Origin: Coenobita brevimanus
Taxonomy: Eukaryota > Arthropoda > Malacostraca > Decapoda > Coenobitidae
Reading direction: 5' to 3'
NCBI GenBank assembly: GCA_032717465.1
Contig: CM064681.1
Location: 18,410,065-18,474,064 of the forward strand
DNA length: 64,000 nt
Under the pieces are notes generated by a model, which ran no database searches, had not been told where the DNA came from, and worked only from the letters and a program-made list of their open reading frames with translations. Of the stretch, positions 29,911 through 41,039 are shown one piece after another; the first letter of the stretch is position 1; every line of letters starts with the position of its first letter. A program made the position numbers and the translations under genes.

Positions 29911-31020
29911 ATGGGGTGATGAGAGAAGTAAAAACAAGAGTAATGGAGAGATGGATGGCGTTGATAACTAATGGTGATGGATGAAATATCGTGAAATTTG
30001 GTGTATGCTGATGATGCAGTACTACTTGCAAAAAAAAAAGACAAGAACTTGGTGGACTTGTGCAGAATTTTGCTGATGTCTGTGAGCGTCGTGCCTTGAG
30101 AGTAAATGTAGAAAAGAGTAAAGTAATGGTTACTGCAAGAGAATGTGACTTCCAGCGTGATGTTACAGTGAATGAAGAGAGACTGAAATTGGTGAGAGTT
30201 TAACTACCTGGGTACGATGATAGAAAAGAGAGGAAAATGTGAAAAAGAAGTGGAAAATGGGATGACACAAAAAAAGGAATGTAACTGGTGCTAGGAAGGC
30301 CTTGATAAGAAACAGAGGCCTGAGTATTGCAGCTGCGCGAGGCTTACATGAAGGAGTGTTTGTGTCAACTCTAGCATATGGATGTGAGACTATGGTTTGG
30401 CATGCAAATGAAAAGTCAGGAGTGGGTGTAGTGGAGATGGGACTGCTGGGGAATGTGTGTGAGGTAATGAGAGTGGATTAGATACGAAATAATATGATTT
30501 GTGAAAGATGCAGAATAAAGAAATCTGTTGACACCAGAAATGAAGAGAATGAACTGAGATGGTATGGTTATGTGGAGAGAATGAATAACAGAATGGTGAA
30601 AAAGGTGCGTCTGAGCGAATGTGAAGGAAGGAGGAGGCGAGGTAGTCCAAGGAGAGGGTGGAGGGAGATGGTGGATGAGTTTGTGCGGAAGAGAGATGTG
30701 GAAGTCGGTGAGGTTAGGGGACTGACAAGAGATCGAGCTGGCTGGATGAATGTTGTGAAAAGTTATGATCAGAGATTTGGCATCCCTTTTTAAAGTGACA
30801 GCGTCCGGATTGACTCTATCGGATACGTTTATGTGAATGTTTTTGCCGTATCAGGTAGAGCTAGGTTTCCGGGGGCTTCAATGATGAGTGAATGGAAGCG
30901 TGGACCATTGAACTGGGAAAACTTGGGCTGTCTGGACGTATTGCTACTCCTCACCCTGCCTTAGGGTGGGAAGGGAGGTCCGGATGATGATGATAATGAT
31001 GATGATGATGTTGATGATAA
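29908..31020 (+). pseudogene. Degenerate RTE-like LINE, 5'-truncated
   Basis: Begins inside the RT at MDGVMREVKTRV, at the position equivalent to YMDGVVKEVQ in copy 2. Then an ADD-like box with DDAVLLAKK near 30010-30035, VNVEKSKVMV, NYLGTMIEKRGK, LAYGCETMVW, and from 30494 a 99-codon open end with LRWYGYVERMNN, RRRRGSPRRGWREMVDEF and a stop at 30793. Several frameshifts and a stop at 30478 interrupt the earlier part. The 3' untranslated region runs to about 30980 and ends in GATGAT units. Related to, but distinct from, the RTE-like families at 2-6.5 kb and 20-21.7 kb. Non-functional. Confidence 0.82.
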
Positions 31021-31140
31021 TGACGATACATATCTATCTATCTATCTATCTATATATATATATATACTGTATCTCTCTCTCTCTCTCTCTCTACAGTCTA
31101 TATATAATAGATAGATAGATAAATAGATAGATAGATAAAC
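31021..31140. repeat. TATC / TA / TC / GATA compound microsatellite
   Basis: Adjacent simple repeats: TATC, TA, CT and GATA units in that order. Confidence 0.93.
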
Positions 31141-31164
31141 AGAGATATAGATGTGTTTATAATG

Positions 31165-31940
31165 TCTCTCATTCCTGGCATAGGTTTAGCAGCCACCTCA
31201 CTTGGGTCCAGCAGTCCTATATACCAGAAACCTTCAGATGTCACCACCTCGGTGACCAGTGTCCAGATTAAGCACATCATAAGGCTTCCTCTGTCAGGAA
31301 TAGTGCATTGGTATTACCTGTCTTTTTATACCGGGGTAGTACCAGTCCTTTTCTCACTCGGTATTACCAGGCTTCTTCTCACTCGGTATTACCGGGCTTT
31401 TTTTTACTCGGTATTACCGGGATTTTTCTTATTCGGTATTACCAGGACTTTTGTACTCGGTATTACCGGGCTTTTTCTTACTCGGTATTGCCGGTTTTTT
31501 TCTTACTCGGTAATACCGGGCTTTTTCTCACTCTGTAATACCTGTCTTTTTCTCACACAATAATTTCTTCTAGGTGGGCAAAGCAAGGCTTGTGTCCAAG
31601 GGAATGGAAAGGAGAGAAAGATCTAATGAAGGTGTTACTGGAGAAAATAATGTTATGGCTAAGCACGATATTGTTACAGAATCATATTAAAGGAAACTTT
31701 GGTACTCTGCATCTCCTGTAATTATCTCGGTTTCAGACAGTCCCCTGCTGTGGAGTGAGGCTGCACAGGTTCGCTGTGTTTGTTATGACATGTTAGTGGT
31801 CTTCAGGAAAATCAGTAAATTCTATTTAACTACATTATAAATTAATCGAGCACTTTCTTGCCCCAGTCTGAGATCGAACTCGCGTCATTTCAAACAATAG
31901 AGGACTTCTCTAATCACTGGGCTTCTGCCATCAGCATTCA
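31165..31940 (-). mobile_element. Old tRNA-derived SINE, interrupted by a minisatellite and extra DNA
   Basis: On the minus strand a tRNA-like head lies at about 31870-31940 with an A-box-like GCCCAGTGATTAG and a B-box-like GAGTTCGATCTC. The body and 3' part at 31165-31320 parallel the younger SINEs (GTCACCAC-TCGG, CAGTCCT, GTGCATTGGTATTA). Between them sit a ~27-bp minisatellite (31308-31560) and about 280 bp with only partial SINE similarity. The family is the same as, or closely related to, the SINEs at 43229-43580 and 63365-63698. Confidence 0.7.
31308..31560. repeat. ~27-bp minisatellite inside the SINE
   Basis: About nine imperfect copies of a unit built on CTCGGTATTACCGGGCTTTT. The core GGTATTA occurs once in the same place in the intact SINEs, so the array probably grew from SINE sequence. 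The TACCGG... core is partly self-complementary (GGTATTACC). Confidence 0.88.
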
Positions 31941-31972
31941 GCTCTAAAGTCTCATTTTAAATTAAGTGTTTA

Positions 31973-32076
<104 letters not shown>

Positions 32077-32079
32077 TCA

Positions 32080-32709
32080 TCATTTTTGGGTTACTTCCAT
32101 GTAGATCCTGCTGTCTTCATCCTATGTGCAGGTACAGTGAAATTAATTTTTCCTCCTACTTTTTCCTTTTGTTGTCGATTTCATACTTTGGAACTTAAGA
32201 AGGTTGAATCCGTAACAGTAACGTTCTATTCATAAAATACACCAGCACCTTGCACATAAATTTCTGGTTTCCAATTCCAAAATTCTCAACGTTCGCTCAC
32301 ACTCAGTAGCGTCTCGATCCTGGTTTTCTATTAGGATTTTCCAGCACAAACGTATACAGGGTTTTCTGTCTCCCCTGTGATTGCTCTACATGTTCCTAAT
32401 ATTTCCCTACTATACTTAGTACCCATCCATTTAGGTACTTCAGCCGCTAGGATTCATAGAAGCTCGGGGTACAAAATAATGTAACATGACTGTCAAACAG
32501 TGAAAGAAGTTTTTTTTTTTTTTTTCAAGGAATTATTAAAGAATATGAAGGGAAAACGGGCAAAAAGAACAAAAAGGGTAATATTTTAACACTCTCTAAA
32601 TAAACAAAAAATCGTGGTGTCAAAATACAGGAATCATTGGGGAAATAGTATAGAGACGTAGCAGTGGGGGAATGATAAAAGAAAAAAAAAAGTGAAGATG
32701 GACAAACCG

Positions 32710-32791
<82 letters not shown>

Positions 32792-33225
32792 TTTGAACAG
32801 TGAATGCAGGGTGGTGATTAACATGATAGGATTCGTTGACGCAACAAAGAGGAATGAGGTTGATGCGAATGTGACCGTGACAAACATCAACGGGTAAAGA
32901 GCAGATAATGATGAGTTTTAGGATGATGCAATAACGTAGGGAGAAAACTACCAAGAATGAGGAGAAAACTGAATGTGTGATGTTCTTGTGGTGTGACAAA
33001 AGGCATTACTTTTGCCCTTGTATAAAGTCTTGTGTAAGTGATCAAGATTAGTCGGGATTATTGCGAAAAAGCCTGTGGAGCGTATGAAGTACACGGAATA
33101 AAAAAAAAAAAAATGTGGGGAGGGAAATATGTGTCGGAATGTTTTACTGTATCTTTGCGGCAAAAATTCAGTGAATTGCTAATTTCAGTTATCTTCATGT
33201 AGTAAGTAATTACTTTGGCCAGTTA

Positions 33226-33228
<3 letters not shown>
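32080..33228. other. No gene seen; contains (TA)n at about 32712-32783
   Basis: No recognisable coding region. It holds a TA microsatellite of about 70 bp and three short homopolymer runs (T at ~32510-32525, A at ~32681 and ~33100). Confidence 0.6.

Positions 33229-33308
<80 letters not shown>
33229..33308. repeat. (TA)n microsatellite
   Basis: About 80 bp of TA units next to the 3' side of the following LINE fragment. Confidence 0.97.
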
Positions 33309-33312
<4 letters not shown>

Positions 33313-33390
33313 GGAAGGAAGAACGAACCAAAGGCTAAGTTAGCAATACAGTTCCTTCCTGGAAAAAAAAAATACAAAAGAGAGCCAAAT

Positions 33391-34169
33391 TCAAGATTCA
33401 TTCATTTCGAGATGCCTGGACACACTGCGTTTGAAAAACTGTAGATTACAGGAAGTAGGAAATACAGACAAAGGGAGACAGTTCCAGAGATGACATGTTG
33501 CACAAATGAAGGACTGGGAGTAACGGTTAACTCTTGCATTAGAGAGTTGGACAGAAAAGGGATGAGAGATTGTTGTCAGACGGGTGCTACGCACTCGTCG
33601 TAGAGGTGGAGGGATGCAAGCAGACAGTTCAGAGGACCAGTGATCATTGAAGTAGTGATAGAAAAGAGATAAAGAGGCAACAGTGCACGAAGAGACAGGG
33701 GTTGAAGGGAGCCAGTAAGAGGAGGAGAGTTAGTGAGACGAAAAGCCTTTGACTCCACCCTATTGAGAAGAGCTGTATGTTGAGAGCCTCCCCACATATG
33801 AGAGTTGTACTCTAAGCAGGGGCGAATAAAACCCACGTAAAAAGTCAACAACTGTATAGGGGTAAAGAAGGGACGGAGTCGGCTTAGCACAACTAATTTC
33901 TTGGAAGTAGATTTTACAAGAGATGCAATATGATCTTTCCAAGATAAGTCACGAGTGAATGAAACCCCAAGCATGTTCAAGGATGACGGAGGATTGAGCT
34001 GGATATTATTAAACATTAGTGGGTACTCCGGTGGAAGATTTTGACGGGTTGATAGGTGTAAAAACTGAGTGTTTGATGCATTAAAAACAACAAGCTTATT
34101 TTTACCCCAGTCAGAGATAAGAGCCAAGTCAGACAGTAAACAACAGTTTTTACATATATTTCTGTACAT
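33391..34169 (-). pseudogene. Jockey/CR1-like LINE, 3' end of RT protein
   Basis: Minus-strand protein after the RT active site: LALISDWGKNKLVVFNASNTQFLHLSTR (shown here only by its first residues LALISDWGKNKLVVF), LNMLGVSFTRDLSWKDHI, KKLVVLSRLRPFF, GFIRPCLEYNSHMWGG, LLNRVESKAFRL, ending with a frameshift near 33580-33594 and a C-terminal piece with TISHPFSVQLSNARVNRYSQ and CHLWNCLP. The catalytic RT box is absent because the copy is 5'-truncated near 34135-34169. The residues LEYNSHMWGG and the terminal RSVSRHLEMNES give a clear stop at 33391. The clade (Jockey or CR1 group) cannot be fixed from this part. Confidence 0.85.
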
Positions 34170-34328
34170 AAAATTGTTACATTTCAGTGATACTTATTTA
34201 AAACAGTTTCTGAGCAGTAATTTAGTGTAAATTTTAATCATATAGAAAATTCTGTTTCAGTAGGCTGAAAGATTGTATACTTTTTCAACAATATGAGTTA
34301 CATTGTAAGTCGAGCGGTTTTATAAATC

Positions 34329-36847
34329 TATCTATCTATCTATCTATTGCCAGACGCCTCAATCCCGTTTGGGGTGGCCACAAACAAATCGCCTCCAAGT
34401 CGCCCTGTCCCCCACCATTTCACTGCCCTGCTCCCAACTCACACCCCCCTCTCTCATATACCTCTCCACCCCATCCCTCCATCTCATCCTCAGCCTCCCC
34501 CTCTCTCTTCCCCCCTCCACCTCACTCACATACACTCTCTTCGTCAGTCTTTCACTCTCCATCCTCTCCACATGGCCAAACCACCTCAGTGTGTTCCTCA
34601 TAACACTTCCTATCACATCCACTTCAATACCACAATGCTCCTTTATATCCTCATCCGTCAGCCTGTCTCTCCATGTGACTCCACAGGCTCCTCTTAAATA
34701 ACTCATTTCCACTGCTCTCACTCTTGACTTGTATCCTTCCAACAACGTCCAAGCTTCACTTCCGTACGTAAGAGTTGGTATCACAATACTGTCATATAGT
34801 AACTTTTTCACTTCCATGCTCACTTCCCTATTTCTTATCACTGCTTTCAAAGAACCAGCAACCTTTCTTCCCTGCTGTACCCTTTCAAGCACTTCACCCT
34901 CCAAACCTCCATCCTTACTCATCACACTACCCAAGTACTTAAACGTACTCACATTTTCCAATTCCTCACCATCCAACCTCGCTTTACTCTTCCCTACATT
35001 CACCTTTAGATTCCGTTTCTTACACACTTTCTTAAACTCATCCACCAAGCCTTGCAGCTCCCCTTCGTCTTCACTCAACAACACAGTATCATCTGCAAAC
35101 AACAGTACAGGGAGTTTCCAAACACTATCCTCTCTCACCAGGGCCACTCCAACATCCACTACCCTACCTTGTACCTCTTTTATTATCCCATCCATGTACA
35201 GATTGAACAACCATGGAGACATGACACATCCCTGTTTCAAACCAACTTTCAAAGAGAAAAATTCACTTAGTTCACCATCCACACGCACTGCAGCCTTCGC
35301 ACCATCGTACATACTCTTCACAGCATTCAACAACTTCCCATCTACTCCATATATTCTTAACACTTTCCACAATCCTTGTCTATCCACCCTGTCATATGCT
35401 TTCTCCAAATCCATGAAAGCCGCATACAACTTCTTTCCCTTCTCTAGAAACTTTTCCACTAAAGATCTAAGAATGAATATCTGATCTACACAACCTCTTC
35501 CCTTCCTAAAGCCTCCCTGTTCTTGTCCAACTAATTTTTCTGTTCTTTCTCTAACTCTGTCAATAAGTATCCTACCTTACACTTTTCCTATCATACTAAG
35601 AAGACAAATGCCCCTATGATTACCACACACTTCTTTTTCCCCTTTTCCTTTGTACAAGGTAATAATTATACCTGACTTCCAATTCTCCGGGACTCTACCT
35701 TCCTCCCAGGCCAATCTGCACATCTTCCACATCCATTCTACCACTATCTCTCCCCCATGCTTCAGCATTTCACCACACACTCCATCAATTCCTGGGGCTT
35801 TCCCCTATTTAACTTTCTTCATTGCTTCCACAACTTCTATCCTACTGATTTCTTCCTGTCTTCTCACCTCCCTCCTTCTCCCAGCCATTCCGCAGCCACT
35901 TATACTCGCATTACTTCCATCCTCTACGTTCAACAATTCCTTAAAGTGTTCTCTCCATCTGCTCACTTTTTCTCCCTTCTCCACTAGTAATCTACCATTT
36001 TTATCTTTCACTCTCCTGCTAACTTCACTTCCACCCTGTCTTACTCTTTTCACCTCTCTCCAGAACATTTTCTTACAGTCCCTCCACTTTACACTCAAAT
36101 TCCTTCCAAATTCCTCATCCACTCTCTTCTTACTCTCTCTTACTAATCTTTTCACCTCTCTCTTTCTTTCTACATATAACTCTCTCTTCCGCCTCTCAAC
36201 TTCTTCCACGCCCCTATTTCTCATCCATTCATTGTATGCTTTCTTCTTTTGTGCCACAGCCTGTTTCACCTCTTCAGTCCACCACGCTGTTCCTTGCATC
36301 CCCCTTCGTCTTCTCTTCCTTCCACACACCACATCACATGCTGCACATATTTCTTCTGTAAATATCCTACACACACCTTCCACGTCTCCCATCTGCTCCA
36401 ATTCATATTTGCCCAATCGTTCCTCCACTGCTCTCTTATACTCTGCCTTTTTCTCATCCTCTTGTAACCTTTCCACTCTCCTTGCAACTACTCCTTCCTC
36501 TCGTCTTTCCCTTCTTCTATTCCTTCATCTTACTTGAATTCTAATTCTGGCCACCACCAAGTAGTGGTCAGAAAGTCCACTCCCCCAACCTCTATAAACT
36601 CTTGCATCCATTACACATCTTCGCATCCTTTCATCCACACACACATAATCAATCATTGCCTTCCTTTCATTCAGTTCACCACCCACCCTTCTAATCACTC
36701 GCCATGTATACCTGTGGATCATTTTATGCCTGAAGAGGGTATTGGCTATCACCAACCCCCTCCCAGCACAAATGTCCACTAACGCACTCCCATTCTCATC
36801 TATCTCAGCAGGCACACCCCACTTACCAACTATTCCATCCACCTTCA
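34329..36847 (-). mobile_element. RTE-like LINE copy 3, 5'-truncated, with target duplication
   Basis: Same family as copies 1 and 2. The 3' tail is TATC units (34325-34347) and the 5' end stops inside the endonuclease at about 36846. An 8-bp direct repeat TATAAATC at 34321-34328 and 36848-36855 flanks it, a target duplication from one insertion. The body aligns with copy 1 to its 3' end. Confidence 0.9.
34359..36847 (-). pseudogene. RTE-like LINE copy 3 protein remnants
   Basis: From the truncated 5' side: endonuclease residues from MKVDGIVGKWGVPAEIDENG to SDHYLVVARIRIQ (36525-36848), a stop in the linker near 36525, then a 223-codon charged linker (35805-36476). Two nonsense changes relative to copy 1 stand out: a Ser codon turned to TAG in the VKSGKAPGIDG region at about 35806, and a Tyr codon turned to TAA after LLSMIGKV near 35578. 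From 35459 the RT core is open for 366 codons: AFMDLEKAYDRVDR, KQGCVMSPWLFN, FADDTVLLSED, terminal CGHPKRD. A ~36-nt stretch of the RT present in copy 1 (after GKSKVMVFERGEV) is missing here (near 34983). Copy 3 retains the four bases lost in copy 1. Confidence 0.9.
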
Positions 36848-36855
36848 TATAAATC

Positions 36856-37880
36856 CGAATGAAAAATAATTAGCAACGTCTTATCACAGCTTATCTAATA
36901 CTTCCAACCGCAGGTAACACTGGCAGTGTAATAATTTTTTTCAACGTCTGTCAGAATCAGATCCTTACCTTGTCAATAGTATCTCACCAAGAGAAACTCT
37001 GTCCACTTTGCTCCCTCATCAAATACCGCACTAGACGCCCAGCCTTATCTCTTTATATACCGGTATCCAACACAAGGCACAGGCGCAGATTTTTTTTTTT
37101 TTTTTTTTTTTAAAGAAATGTCGTGGGGAGGAGCTTATTTTCTTATATGCCGAACCCACTCTGGTATGGAAGGGAAGGACAGGGGAGAAACAGTTACGGA
37201 AGGCAGGGGGAGCAATCAAAAGATAGGGGAGGCAACAGCCAATCGGGATTATATATCTGGGTCTTAGCAACTACTGCCCTTTCCATATTTCAGGTGCGAT
37301 GTGATGAGAAGTTTTCTAAAAGCTTTATTCAGTTAGTGGCTGGGTGAGCAGATGAAACTTTATGATGGTAAATACAGTTGGATAATTTGTTTTAACGTGA
37401 TATTATGATGATGATGATTGTGGTGAATTTGATGATGATGATTTGATGGGTGGAGCCGCGCACTGTCCATTCACTAAATGTTTTATTACTAAAATGTAAA
37501 CCAAAATAAATGATTTCTTGAAGCCAAATAAACCATTTAGAATGTGTGTGGCAACAATGATTATAACTAAAGGGACGCCTGGTGGTCTAGTGGGTCATTG
37601 AACACAAAAAAGATTTCGCCAACAATGATTTACATCTGAGAGATATTTAGAGTCTATTGCTCATACATTAATGTCACTGAATGGAGCGGTATTGGTCACA
37701 CTCACCTTAAATATCCATTCCAAGTAGCCTAACCCCGAACCTCTACGCCTCCCATGGGTCAGTAAAGGACCTGATGATAATTAAGATCTTACTTGGTGGA
37801 TGAAATAGGGAGTGTAAGCAAGGAATGAAAAATCAAGGTGAAGAGGTAGGTCAGAAAATAACGTTAGTTCAATCAAGAAT
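36856..37880. other. No gene seen
   Basis: No coding region recognised. It contains a T run at 37090-37110, a GATGAT cluster near 37405-37445, and an isolated TGGTCTAGTGGG word at about 37571 that resembles an RNA polymerase III A box but lacks a matching B box. Confidence 0.55.
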
Positions 37881-37904
37881 TAAGTTAGTGAGATAAGTAA
37901 GAAT

Positions 37905-38200
37905 AGAACTGTGGAGGATGAAATGCATGAAAGGGTGCTGCAGGAAAAAAAAGTTGTTGGTTCACAGGAAGCAGTGAAAAGGAAGAGGAAGGTCAGTGGA
38001 CCTACAAAGGGGGAAAAACGCCTGATGATTACCACTCTAACACGTTGGAAGAAGCTTGGATAATGTTCGAAGGGCACAAGTGGAGAATGACTGCAGTGAA
38101 TATGAGTTGTTTGAGAGAAGCATGTGGAGTTACACGGAGAGACAGACATGCAAATGAGGAATTGAAAGAGGTGTGGTGTTGATGTGGACGTGACTTTTCC
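37905..38200 (+). pseudogene. RTE-like LINE relic (copy 4)
   Basis: A short, heavily mutated plus-strand remnant of the C-terminal RT region of the family at 2-6.5 kb. Recognisable pieces are VEDEMHERVLQ (compare VDEVRERVQQ in copy 2), GSQEAVKRKRKVS (compare GTLKAVMRNREVS), and, in another frame, HVELHGETDMQMRN and GVDVDV (compare GVTWRDRLTNE and GVNVDV). Several stops and indels. The nucleotide words TGAATATGAGTTGTTTGAGAG and GCATGTGGAGT (first given only as TGAGTTGTTTGAGAG) match copy 2 closely. Confidence 0.75.
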
Positions 38201-38659
38201 CTGATTCCCGACATATGAACCTTGAACAACCCTCAGTAAACTCACGCCGAATTTGCTTAATTCTTGCGTTTGTTTTCATTTAATTCAGGCTTTGGGAAAC
38301 TGCACGAGAAACGAATTAATGGAAGTTTGTTTCTAATCCCATCACTAAAATCCATCATTCCTTAGCTAAATATATTCATCGTATCACAGTTTGGGAAAAA
38401 GTAAAGACGCATTATCAAACTAAAGGGAGTAACTACTGTACATGTCTTAATACTTTAAAGCTGACAATATCGTCTTGATTTTGATCCAGTTGATGTCAGC
38501 GTTAGTCATACATCTTACAAGACGTCCCCCATCTCTCGTAGTGAGGAGGTAAATGAGAGCCCCCTGGCAGACAATATTTTCTACAGTTAAATCAGACTGT
38601 TTGGACGAAATAATAATATGATTGTTTGGCGTCACCGTACCTTAAGTGTTGACCTGCCC

Positions 38660-39210
38660 TGAATATTGCTTACCCTGACAAACCTTGCCATGCTCTACCC
38701 TCTCCAACCCTTCATTGTTAAACCTCGTTCATTATGCCACCCTGACGCGTACTCTTTTGCTCTGCACTGCTCTGCCTTGGCCTGCTGTGCCCTGCCCTGC
38801 ATTACTCTGACCTTCTTTACCCTGCCCTGCTTTACCTTGGCCCTGCTTTACCCTGCTGCCCATCTCTGCCTGCACTGTCTTGTTCTCTTGCCCTGACCTA
38901 CCTTGCCTACCTTATTATGCCCTGCCCAACCTTGCCTAATACTGACTTGACCTTGCTTCTGCCTTCCTTGCCCTGTCTTTCCTGCCCAGCCATTATGCTT
39001 TCTGTCTTGCCTGCCCTGTTAGCCGCGCCCTGGTCAGTCTGATCATTGGTCTTACTGTCTTACTTGTTCCGTCCTTCTCTGCCCCGTCTGCCCTGCCCTG
39101 CCCTGGCCTACGTTTCCATGCCCTGTCATTGTGTATTCTTCTCTGCCTTCTTCGGCCTTGTTCTGTCATCTTCTCCTGCCCTGCCTTGTTCTTGCATTTG
39201 CCCCATCAGT
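38660..39210. repeat. CCTG-rich, strand-asymmetric degenerate tract
   Basis: Irregular repetition of CCTGCCCTG, TGCCTTG and CCTACCTTG words with very few purine-rich stretches on the plus strand. No fixed period. A weaker continuation is seen at about 39405-39490. No coding signal. Confidence 0.7.
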
Positions 39211-40009
39211 ATATCGAGTATTTTATTCTTGTTACCACCAAATCATTTTATTCAGCTGAGAATTTACATGCTCATTATAAATGTTACAAAGTTACAGTCT
39301 CGATCAACTCCGATTTAGGAACTCTTACTTAACAAAGGCTATTTACGCATCTGAATAAATACATTGTCATTAATACTAATAACATTGTTTACTTTGTATT
39401 GTCCACCCTGCCTCATATCTTCTGCTCTCCACTATCCTCTTTTGTCCTCTCCTTTCCTGCTCTGCCCCTCTCGTCCCAGCCCTACCTTCCTGCAGTGACC
39501 TGGGATGGCTGATATGGCAAATATTTTTCCTCAAAACCAGCTGCCTATAAACTTAACAGTTGCACCGCAAGTTATATATTTTTCAGAAATCACTTCTTCC
39601 TCAAAATTTAAGGTACTGACTTTACTTCGAATATTTCCATTCTGACACGAAGCGCAGATCCGGTTAAACTGAAGGATTTGCTGGTTTAGGCAAGAGGCAA
39701 AATACAATATTATAACTATTACCATATTATCAGCCCATATCCACTTCCATTTTTAAAATTAAAGCACCGATATCTCCTGACGGTTCAGTCTAAACATCAC
39801 ACTCATACAACAGTTTCTCATATTCTTTCTTACAGAATACTTTCTACACTTACAATTCACCTATGTGGAACAGTAGCAAGACATCAGGACTAGAATATGG
39901 TGCATTTCTAGAAGATATGCTATGGTAAGGATGTAAAACTATTTTATTGTCCTAATGTGCCACTTGGTTGCGGAATATGAACTGCAAAATGAGGAAAATC
40001 ACTGCCAAG
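39211..40009. other. No gene seen
   Basis: A/T-rich sequence between the CCTG tract and the Harbinger-like element, with no recognised coding or repeat structure. Confidence 0.55.
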
Positions 40010-40012
40010 TTA

Positions 40013-41036
40013 TGCCTCTGTCATACATTCACGGATGAAATGGCAGATGACGCCGGACGAGAAATTTTGGCCATCCGGGGTGATCCGGCGTATCAAGACG
40101 CTGTGACGTCATCGAAACCGGTTTGAGTACAGCAGGCCAATGGAAAATTAGGGTCTCTTCCCGGCAAACGGAGGTCGCTAACCGGTCCTTGCCGGAGATG
40201 TTCCCGTTGTATGAGTGGATGGCACCGGACTAAAGCCGAAACTTACAGAGGAAGACTGATTTACATGGTGCCTAGAAGGACCTAGACGATCTACAGGCGG
40301 TCTTTTCCAGTTGTCGCCGGACCGTAGTTAGTGCTGCTTCACGATGCATATAAAAGAACGCCGTAGAGGCTGTTCCTTATTCTGCTACTTACTTTGGAGA
40401 GTGAACATCAACAGACAAGATGTATATTTCTTCAGAGCATGCTGAATTACTACAACTGCTGTTGGCTACAGCTGAAATGGACCTTCTGGCAGCCAAAATG
40501 GTTGTGTTAACACAGAGCCAAGAAGAAGAACAGAAAAGAAAAAGAAGACAAAAGAGGAAACGCCTGTGGGTTAAACCTTGGCTTCTCAGAAGACCCCTGT
40601 ATGGCCAATATGAGAAGTTGATGAATGAACTTATAGCAGAAGATGTGACTGGCTTCAGTAATTTCTTAAGAATGGACCCTGCGATATTTGAGGAAATTCT
40701 CCGAGCTGTCCTGGATGAAATTACGACTCCCGGATGACCCCGGTCTCTACACGGTGCACACGGACATTTTCGGTGGGTTCACAGAGGCTCCCGCCAACTC
40801 CTGGCAGTCCCCTGCATCAGCACGGGTCGTTTTCTTCCGAGAGATCCGGAAAGAGAAAATGAACACTGCTCTTTTTTTTTTTTTTTCGCCCGTCCGGCTT
40901 GACAATGCAGAATGGCCAAGGATGCAGCCGGACGTCAGGCCGGCTTCTATACGGTGCTCAGGGATCTCCATGGATGATGGCGGACCAGTCCTCCGGCTTC
41001 ATCCGGCGTTTCATCCGTGAATATGTGACCTAGGCT
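40013..41036 (+). mobile_element. PIF/Harbinger-like deletion derivative
   Basis: 1024 bp with imperfect TIRs of about 50 bp. Left end 40013-40062 includes CATTCACGGATGAAA; the right end, reverse complemented, includes TATTCACGGATGAAA at the same offset, followed on both sides by GCCGGA words. A 3-bp TTA flanks both ends (40010-40012 and 41037-41039), the target type of PIF/Harbinger elements. The interior keeps only the first ~100 codons of a Harbinger-type protein, so most of the nuclease is deleted. Leader and trailer are rich in CCGG and TCCGGC. Confidence 0.83.
40420..40737 (+). pseudogene. N-terminal fragment of HARBI1-like transposase
   Basis: 105 codons with ATG at 40420. The segment RKRLWVKPWLLRRPLYGQYE followed by LMNELIAEDVTGFSNFLRM and FEEILRAVLDEI is the typical N-terminus of PIF/Harbinger nucleases (W-x-R/K-PW-L-x-R motif and the DP-x-F-x-N-F-x-RM helix region). 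The upstream part is a Lys/Arg/Gln-rich basic stretch. The frame ends at TTPG in sequence that no longer resembles the family, and the catalytic DDE region is absent. Not functional as nuclease. Identification rests on motif recognition by eye. Confidence 0.8.
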
Positions 41037-41039
41037 TTA

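Noticed and set aside
31308..31560. CRISPR-like regularly spaced repeats
   Set aside because: Units are contiguous with no unique spacers, the context is eukaryotic transposon DNA, and the unit derives from a SINE.
37560..37600. Possible tRNA-SINE head (TGGTCTAGTGGG)
   Set aside because: No matching B box within the expected distance, so the word alone is not enough.
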